Of a stretch of 64,000 nt of DNA, positions 61,571-64,000 are shown one piece after another. Both the position numbers and the translations under genes were made by a program. The notes beneath the pieces were generated by a model. That model was not told the DNA's origin. It did no database searches and worked only from the letters and a program-made list of their open reading frames with translations. Each line of letters opens with the position of its first letter. Positions within the stretch are counted from its first letter, which is position 1. This DNA comes from JBDSSS01 sp963764195 (GTDB taxonomy: Bacteria; Actinomycetota; Actinomycetes; Actinomycetales; Dermatophilaceae): assembly GCA_963764195.1 (NCBI GenBank), contig CAVXRG010000003.1, forward strand, positions 62,001 to 126,000. The letters run 5' to 3'.

Positions 61571-62548
61571 TCAACCGGTGGTCGGGGTGAGCCTCAGGAT
61601 GAGCCGGGTCTTGTCGTCGGAGACGTAGATCCGCCCGGCGGGGTCGACGAGCAGGCCCTGCGGCTCGATGAGACCGGTTCGGGCCAGGACGGTGGAGGGC
61701 CCGCCACCCGCCGGCCACCGACGCAGGCCGTGCCGGGTGTGCCGCACGTCCGTCACGAGCAGGGCGCCCCGGCCGTCGAGCGCCACGTCGTCGGGCATGA
61801 TCGCGGTGGCCACCCTGACGCGGGTGCCGCCCTGCCCGAGTCGCCATACACCGCCCCCGCACTCGTCGGCCACGAGGACCCGACCGGTGGCGTCGACGGC
61901 CGCCCCCACCGGGTGGACGAACCCGCGAGCGAGAGCCGTGCGCGAGGACCCGTCGGACGAGATGCGGTAAACGGTGCCCGTCACGGGATCAGGGACGACG
62001 AGGCTGTGCGTTCCTCCGTCCCAGGCGATCCCGTCGACACCCTCGTGGCAGGTGACCTTGGTCGGCAGGCCCGGAAGGGTGGCGAGCACGGTCGGGCTGC
62101 TCCTGCCGGGCGCGAAGGACAGCAGCCGGTTGGTGTTCTCCTCGGCCACGACGAGGGTCCCGTCGGGGAGCAGGACCAGCCCCTCGGGTCCGTCGATGCC
62201 GCGGTGCAGCACCGTGCTGGTCGCACCCGGTCCGAGCCGACTGATGGTGCCGCCGGTGTAGTCGCTGTAGAGCAGCGCCCCGTCCCGGTCGAGCACCAGG
62301 TCGTCGGGGTGGTCGGTGCCATGGTGGAGGATGATCGTGCGGAAGCCGGGTTTGTTCGGTGCGGCCGCTGACTCGGGCGCGGCCGCCGTCGTCGTCGGGG
62401 TCGTCGTCGGGGTGGGCGGTGTCGTCGGTGCCCACCGATCGACGGTCGCCGACGCCGCGTGCACGACAGGGCGGGTCGGCGCCGGGGTGCAGGCCACCAG
62501 CACCGCCGACATCGAGACCGCGACCGCCGCGACGGCGACGCCCTTCAT
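61571..62548 (-). CDS. lipoprotein with NHL/SMP-30-like beta-propeller
   Basis: 325 residues. Signal peptide with lipobox LVAC (Cys20), a Thr/Pro-rich linker (about 35-65), then repeated blades such as HPDDLVLDRDGALLYSDYTG, GPEGLVLLPDGTLVVAEENT and EPQGLLVDPAGRIYVSDD. The fold suggests ligand binding or a lactonase-like role at the outer face. The ligand cannot be told from sequence. Confidence 0.85.
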   Translation of the reverse strand: MKGVAVAAVAVSMSAVLVACTPAPTRPVVHAASATVDRWAPTTPPTPTTTPTTTAAAPESAAAPNKPGFRTIILHHGTDHPDDLVLDRDGALLYSDYTGGTISRLGPGATSTVLHRGIDGPEGLVLLPDGTLVVAEENTNRLLSFAPGRSSPTVLATLPGLPTKVTCHEGVDGIAWDGGTHSLVVPDPVTGTVYRISSDGSSRTALARGFVHPVGAAVDATGRVLVADECGGGVWRLGQGGTRVRVATAIMPDDVALDGRGALLVTDVRHTRHGLRRWPAGGGPSTVLARTGLIEPQGLLVDPAGRIYVSDDKTRLILRLTPTTG

Positions 62549-62613
62549 GTCGCGACGGTAGGACCCTTGGCTGGGACCGCGCCGTGAACAGGGTCGAGCG
62601 GAGAGGAGCTGCG

Positions 62614-62991
62614 TCAGGCGCTGGCGCCATGACGCTGCTGGTCGGCGACCCGGCGCCGGATGTCGTCCATGTCGAGGCCGCGGACGTTCGCGATGACCTC
62701 CTCGAGGGCGGCCGCGGGCAGCGCACCGGGCTGGCTGAAGACGAGGATGCCGTCACGGAAGGCCATCAGCGTCGGGATCGAGCGGATCTGGGCGGCGGCC
62801 GCAAGGGCCTGCTCCGCCTCGGTGTCGATCTTGCCGAAGGTGATGTCGGGGTGGGTCACGGAGGCCGCCTCGTAGACGGGGGCGAACATCCGGCACGGAC
62901 CACACCAGGCCGCCCAGAAGTCAACGAGGACAATCCCGTCGGCGGTGACGGTCGCCTGGAAGTTGGCGGACGTGAGGGTCTGCGTGGCCAT
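62614..62991 (-). CDS. trxA: thioredoxin, second copy
   Basis: 125 residues with WCGPC (Cys30, Cys33), the same length as the protein at 15771-16148 and clearly similar along its whole length, including the tail GLDMDDIRRRVADQQ. It is monocistronic here, with no cstR behind it. An ATACCC-N4-GGGTAT operator lies 35 bases upstream. Confidence 0.9.
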   Translation of the reverse strand: MATQTLTSANFQATVTADGIVLVDFWAAWCGPCRMFAPVYEAASVTHPDITFGKIDTEAEQALAAAAQIRSIPTLMAFRDGILVFSQPGALPAAALEEVIANVRGLDMDDIRRRVADQQRHGASA

Positions 62992-63026
62992 GGGGGCTCC
63001 TTGGTGAGGCTGCCGTGGGTACGAAT

Positions 63027-63042
63027 ATACCCACTGGGGTAT
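63027..63042. promoter_or_regulatory. CsoR/CstR-type operator of the second thioredoxin gene
   Basis: ATACCCACTGGGGTAT, same form as the sites in segment B. It implies that this locus answers to the same repressor, possibly the one encoded at 15444-15710. Confidence 0.7.
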
Positions 63043-63170
63043 GCAACGCGCTGCGGCGGCTGACATATTCCGTGTCCCAAGGGGGCCTGTGCACGGTGCG
63101 TGCGCCGCGACCGACGGGTCGGGGCCGGTTCGACGAGAGGCGTGTCAAGGGTTACGGTAGCGATCGAGAC

Positions 63171-63186
63171 ATACCCCCATGGGTAT
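63171..63186. promoter_or_regulatory. CsoR/CstR-type operator of the second rhodanese-tauE operon
   Basis: ATACCCCCATGGGTAT, a palindrome 25 bases before the ATG of the broken rhodanese, the same distance as in the intact locus (16296-16311 to 16337). Confidence 0.7.
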
Positions 63187-63211
63187 CAAATGCGATGCCC
63201 GAGGAGGGCCC

Positions 63212-63332
63212 ATGACCACCACTGCCACCATCGAGGAACTCGTAGCCGCCGCGGACGACCGTGGGCGGGGGGACGTCAGCGTGCGCTGACTCCGGCCGGC
63301 CGGTGGTCACAGGACGCGCCGCCACCGCCTGA
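63212..63332 (+). pseudogene. rhodanese with internal deletion
   Basis: The front (MTTTATIEELVAAADD) matches the start of the rhodanese at 16337, and another frame at the end (VGGGTSACADSGRPVVTGRA) matches its last 25 residues. About 205 bases, including the active-site Cys loop, are missing, and the junction is out of frame, giving a stop after about 25 codons. Confidence 0.75.
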
Positions 63333-63407
63333 CCGACCGCACCGCTCCCACCGCGACGGACCCGCTCCGTCGACCAGCCCGACGCCGCACACCCAAGGAG
63401 AAACCAC

Positions 63408-64000
63408 GTGACCCTGCTGGCCATCCCGCTCGGCGTCCTCATCGGCGTCTCGCTCGGTGCCCTCGGCGGCGGCGGCTCGATTCTCACCGTCCCCGCCCTG
63501 GTCTACGTGCTCGACCAGGACCCGAGGGGTGCCACGACGAGCTCGCTCATCATCGTGGGGATCACCGCGCTCATCGCGCTCGTGCCGCACGCCCGGTCCG
63601 GACGGGTCCGGTTCGCTCAGGGCGCGCTCTTCGGGGTGCTGGGCACGGCAGGCTCTTTCGCCGGGACCGCCCTCTCCCGCTCGGTTGCGCCCTCGACCCT
63701 CCTGCTCGCGTTCGCCGCCCTCATGCTCGTCGTCGCCACCCTCATGCTGCGCCGGGTGCTGCGCCCGTCCAGCGGCCCCGGGTCGGCGGATGCCACGACG
63801 GAGCCGATGCTCACCCTGCGCCCCTTCACGTGCGCCTGTCCACGCGTGGCGAAGGTGGTGGTGACCGCCACCCTCGTCGGTCTGCTGACCGGGTTCTTCG
63901 GAGTCGGTGGGGGGTTCGCCCTCGTGCCCGCCCTCGTGCTGGCGCTCGGCTTCCCCATGTCGACCGCGGTCGGCACCTCCCTGCTCGTCATCGCGATCAA
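63408..64000 (+). CDS. TauE/SafE-family permease, second copy (partial)
   Basis: GTG start at 63408 behind AAGGAG; 197 codons are present and the frame is open to the window edge. GVSLGALGGGGSILTVPAL, the CACP pair and LTGFFGVGGGFALVPALVL match the protein at 17061-17870 over its whole visible length. It is probably a sulfite or related sulfur-anion exporter. It follows the deleted rhodanese; no small Cys-rich gene lies between them. Confidence 0.85.
   Translation, partial: MTLLAIPLGVLIGVSLGALGGGGSILTVPALVYVLDQDPRGATTSSLIIVGITALIALVPHARSGRVRFAQGALFGVLGTAGSFAGTALSRSVAPSTLLLAFAALMLVVATLMLRRVLRPSSGPGSADATTEPMLTLRPFTCACPRVAKVVVTATLVGLLTGFFGVGGGFALVPALVLALGFPMSTAVGTSLLVIAI

Overview
The window is GC-rich DNA from an actinobacterium, most likely a motile member of the Micrococcales. 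This rests on GTG and TTG starts, strong C/G third-position bias, a fused oleB-oleC gene, and a Gram-positive type flagellar set without P- or L-ring genes. The genus is inference. Genes are packed in operons with many 4-base ATGA or GTGA overlaps.

Bases 1-18300 look like two accessory segments stacked at a tRNA-Tyr 3' end. A 21-base tRNA 3' end lies at the left edge, a longer degenerate tRNA-Tyr copy at 3951-4029, and a third partial copy at 18250-18300, all in the same orientation. Segment A (about 1-4029) carries an HTH/AbiEii-type pair, an RHH/Doc-type toxin-antitoxin pair with a palindromic operator, and a membrane-anchored protein with two Ltp repeats. Segment B (about 4030-18300) carries a KhtT/KhtU-type K+/H+ antiporter, a CNNM-family transporter, a P-type cation ATPase and a persulfide/sulfane-sulfur module: two metallo-beta-lactamase-rhodanese enzymes, two other rhodaneses, thioredoxin, a CstR-like CsoR-family repressor, a small Cys-rich protein and a TauE-type exporter. 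Operators of the form ATACCC-N4-GGGTAT precede these sulfur operons. Decayed fragments of a P-type ATPase and an MFS transporter lie in the same segment. No integrase gene is visible.

Bases 18273-22894 hold the long-chain olefin operon oleA-oleBC-oleD on the minus strand. oleBC carries an apparent frameshift, and the last codons of oleD run through the third tRNA remnant.

Bases 23114-52035 are one flagellar locus: fliW-flgL-flgK-flgN leftwards, then fliC, fliD, fliS, a FliT-like gene, flgB-flgC-fliE-fliF-fliG-fliH-fliI-fliJ, an NlpC/P60 muramidase-like gene, fliK, flgD, flgE, flbD, motA, motB, fliM, fliN, fliO-fliP-fliQ-fliR, flhB, flhA, a FlhF-like gene without a P-loop, csrA and a FliA/WhiG-type sigma factor. 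Five sites of the form TAA-N15/16-GCCGATAGT (TAT replaces TAA at fliM) mark sigma-28-type promoters. The fliC leader has two ANGGAN motifs, one in a hexaloop hairpin and one over the Shine-Dalgarno, consistent with FliW-CsrA-flagellin feedback.

Bases 52131-59603 hold envelope-type genes: two PAP2 phosphatases, a histidine kinase convergent with an OmpR-type regulator, a DedA protein, and a 948-residue fusion of asparagine synthetase to a CofE-like (F420 gamma-glutamyl ligase) domain. Bases 59633-61522 hold a small operon with a b6-like cytochrome b behind a BlaI/CopY-like inverted repeat. An NHL-repeat lipoprotein follows. The right end is a second, partly decayed copy of the thioredoxin/rhodanese/TauE locus, with TauE cut by the window edge.
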